Source of the DNA: Leucosporidium creatinivorum
Taxonomy: Eukaryota > Basidiomycota > Microbotryomycetes > Leucosporidiales > Leucosporidiaceae
Direction: 5' to 3'
Assembly (NCBI GenBank): GCA_001600635.1
Contig: BCKL01000013.1
Location: forward strand, 156,722 to 220,721
DNA: 64,000 bases
In this document: piece after piece, positions 62,774 through 64,000 of the stretch
Numbering within the stretch: position 1 is the first letter of the stretch
How the letters are laid out: the number at the start of each line of letters is the position of its first letter
Translations under genes and position numbers: made by a program
Notes under the pieces: generated by a model
Databases searched by the model: none
Seen by the model: the letters and a program-made list of their open reading frames with translations, nothing else
Told to the model about the DNA's origin: nothing

Positions 62774-64000
62774 ATGGCTACAGACGACCCTTTCCCGCTT
62801 TTCCACCTCGCCGAGCTCGACTTTGCAGCCAGCGCAGCGACCCTCTCCTCCCTCGCCGCCTACCAGCTCCCGCTCGCTCAATACTCGACTGATTGTGAGT
62901 ACGATTAGCTCGGCATCTTTGCTCCGACGTCACTGACCACCTCATCACCCTTGTACAGACTCGGAATCTCTGGAGAAGCCGCTCAAGAAGGCCTGGCGGC
63001 AGCGACGCGAGAAGGCGAGGGCGAGGATGGGGCAGCCTCTCGGGGTGCATGCCAGCGAGGCCGACAAGCAAGCGGATCCCGTCTTCACGCGATTCGAGTG
63101 CATTGGCTTGGACTTTCCTCCCACCTCGCTCCCGGATTTGACCTCGGCGCAGCTGGACGTGAGTTCTGCAGGTTGAGGCGGAGAGATCTACAACAAGACC
63201 TAACCTTGACACGACTCTAGTGCGTGGCTTTCCACCCCGACGCCAACGCCGACCTGGTCGAGACTGCAGAAGAGGTGAGTAGCTCTTTCGCCCTCGGCGC
63301 CGAACCCTCGCTCACCCTCCCGCTCGGCAGATCTTCTTCGCTCGCCGTGAACGCGACTTTTCGGCAGGACTGTCGCTACCTCCTCCTCCTCCTCCATCTG
63401 TCACTCTCCCCGCTTCAGCTCCGGTGCCCACCCCTACTCCGGCGCCAGCTGCTCCAGCGCCGACCGCCGTTCTTCCTCCTCGCCCCGAACCCTCCTTCCC
63501 GCTTTCGCCGCCTCAACCCCTGCCCCTCCAGTTCACCCGATCGCTGCTTCGACCACAGTACCGCCACTTCCCGCCCCTGCATCGGTACCGGCCAAGAGCG
63601 GCGGCGCCTCGGCATGGCTCGACGACGTCGAGATGGACGAGGCGACTCCCTTGGATCCTGCGCCGAGGAAGATGAGTCTCGAGGAATGGCGTCTGCAGCA
63701 GAGGGAGAAGGAGGGTGGAGCCCGCTCCGTGCACGAGGATGCCCGCTCGAGCTCGCCGAGAACCAGCAGACGTGTCGAGCGGGGCGAGAAGCGAGAGCGG
63801 GACACTTCGCCCCATGGACACTTCGCCCCATGGGAGCGAGTCCTCGGCGCGCAGGAGGAAGACGGAAGGAGCTCAGAGTTGGCTCGATGATTCGCCGAAG
63901 AGCAGCAGGAGCAGCTTTCCGAAGGACACTATGCGGGACGAGAGGGATGGAAGAAGGGAAACTCGGGATTCGCGCAAGGACGAAAGGGACAGTCGAAGGG
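62774..64000 (+). CDS. Unknown protein, partial, with frame breaks
   Basis: ATG 62774, then exons with canonical introns: FPLFHLAELDFAASAATLSS, LEKPLKKAWRQRREKARAR, VFTRFECIGLDFPPTSLPDL, CVAFHPDANADLVETAEE and IFFARRERDFSAGL. It then becomes Pro/Ala-rich and later Arg/Asp/Ser-rich, with repeated WLDD (SAWLDDVEMDE, AQSWLDDSPKSS). The reading frame changes somewhere in 63370-63560, by an unseen intron (a GTCGCT...TTCAG candidate at about 63370-63417) or an indel, and again at a 16-bp tandem duplication at 63801-63832. The gene runs off the right edge. No family is recognised. Confidence 0.6.
63801..63832 (+). repeat. 16-bp perfect tandem duplication inside a coding region
   Basis: GACACTTCGCCCCATG occurs twice back to back (63801-63816, 63817-63832). 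Because 16 is not a multiple of three the duplication shifts the frame, and translation stops at 63890. With a single copy the frame would remain open to the window end. Confidence 0.9.

Overview
The window is nuclear DNA of a GC-rich, intron-dense basidiomycete, most likely a Pucciniomycotina red yeast (Rhodotorula/Rhodosporidium/Sporobolomyces type). This rests on sequence style: most genes carry several 45-100 nt introns with GTGAGT-like donors, a GCTGAC branch site and a CAG acceptor, genes are packed on both strands, and even the histone genes have introns. I assigned genes by joining exons across these introns by eye, so small internal boundaries may be off.

Layout. 1-11 kb: an SH3BGR-like thioredoxin-fold protein (cut by the left edge), an ABHD12-like hydrolase, cytoplasmic dynein intermediate chain, tRNA-splicing endonuclease Sen2, an unknown protein, a Kei1-like inositolphosphorylceramide synthase subunit and an unknown acidic protein. 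11-23 kb: pyruvate kinase behind a 1.8 kb gene-free upstream region, two unknown or uncharacterised proteins, a Baeyer-Villiger/flavin monooxygenase and a CFEM GPI-type surface protein. 23.2-26.7 kb is the largest gene-free stretch. 26.7-40 kb: a secreted glycine-rich protein, an MFS transporter, a NOSIP-like protein, a ferric reductase, an F-box-like protein and a Thp3/SAC3-family protein. 40.3-41.8 kb: a near-perfect inverted repeat with a tRNA-Asp(GTC) in each arm and a decayed CFEM gene in the spacer. 42-64 kb: a Kre6/Skn1 glucan-synthesis protein, a PPR protein, a Gfo/Idh/MocA oxidoreductase, an eIF4E-binding (4E-T-like) protein, a family X DNA polymerase, a divergent histone H3/H4 pair, an F-box-like protein, a DMT-family transporter and an unknown gene cut by the right edge.

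There is no operon-like or pathway cluster; it is a mostly housekeeping chromosome segment. Cell-surface functions recur (Kei1-like, CFEM, glycine-rich secreted protein, ferric reductase, Kre6/Skn1) but are scattered.

The most interesting signals are: (1) the 1.5 kb inverted repeat with paired tRNA-Asp genes around a CFEM pseudogene whose start codon, one codon and one splice donor are broken; (2) nine ambiguous bases, all in histone H3, every one intronic or at a silent third codon position, as expected if two H3 copies or alleles were merged; (3) a three-copy 15-mer in the shared H3/H4 promoter; (4) a 16-bp tandem duplication that shifts frame in the last gene; and (5) a fungal secreted protein that looks like the ALK/LTK-type glycine-rich fold.
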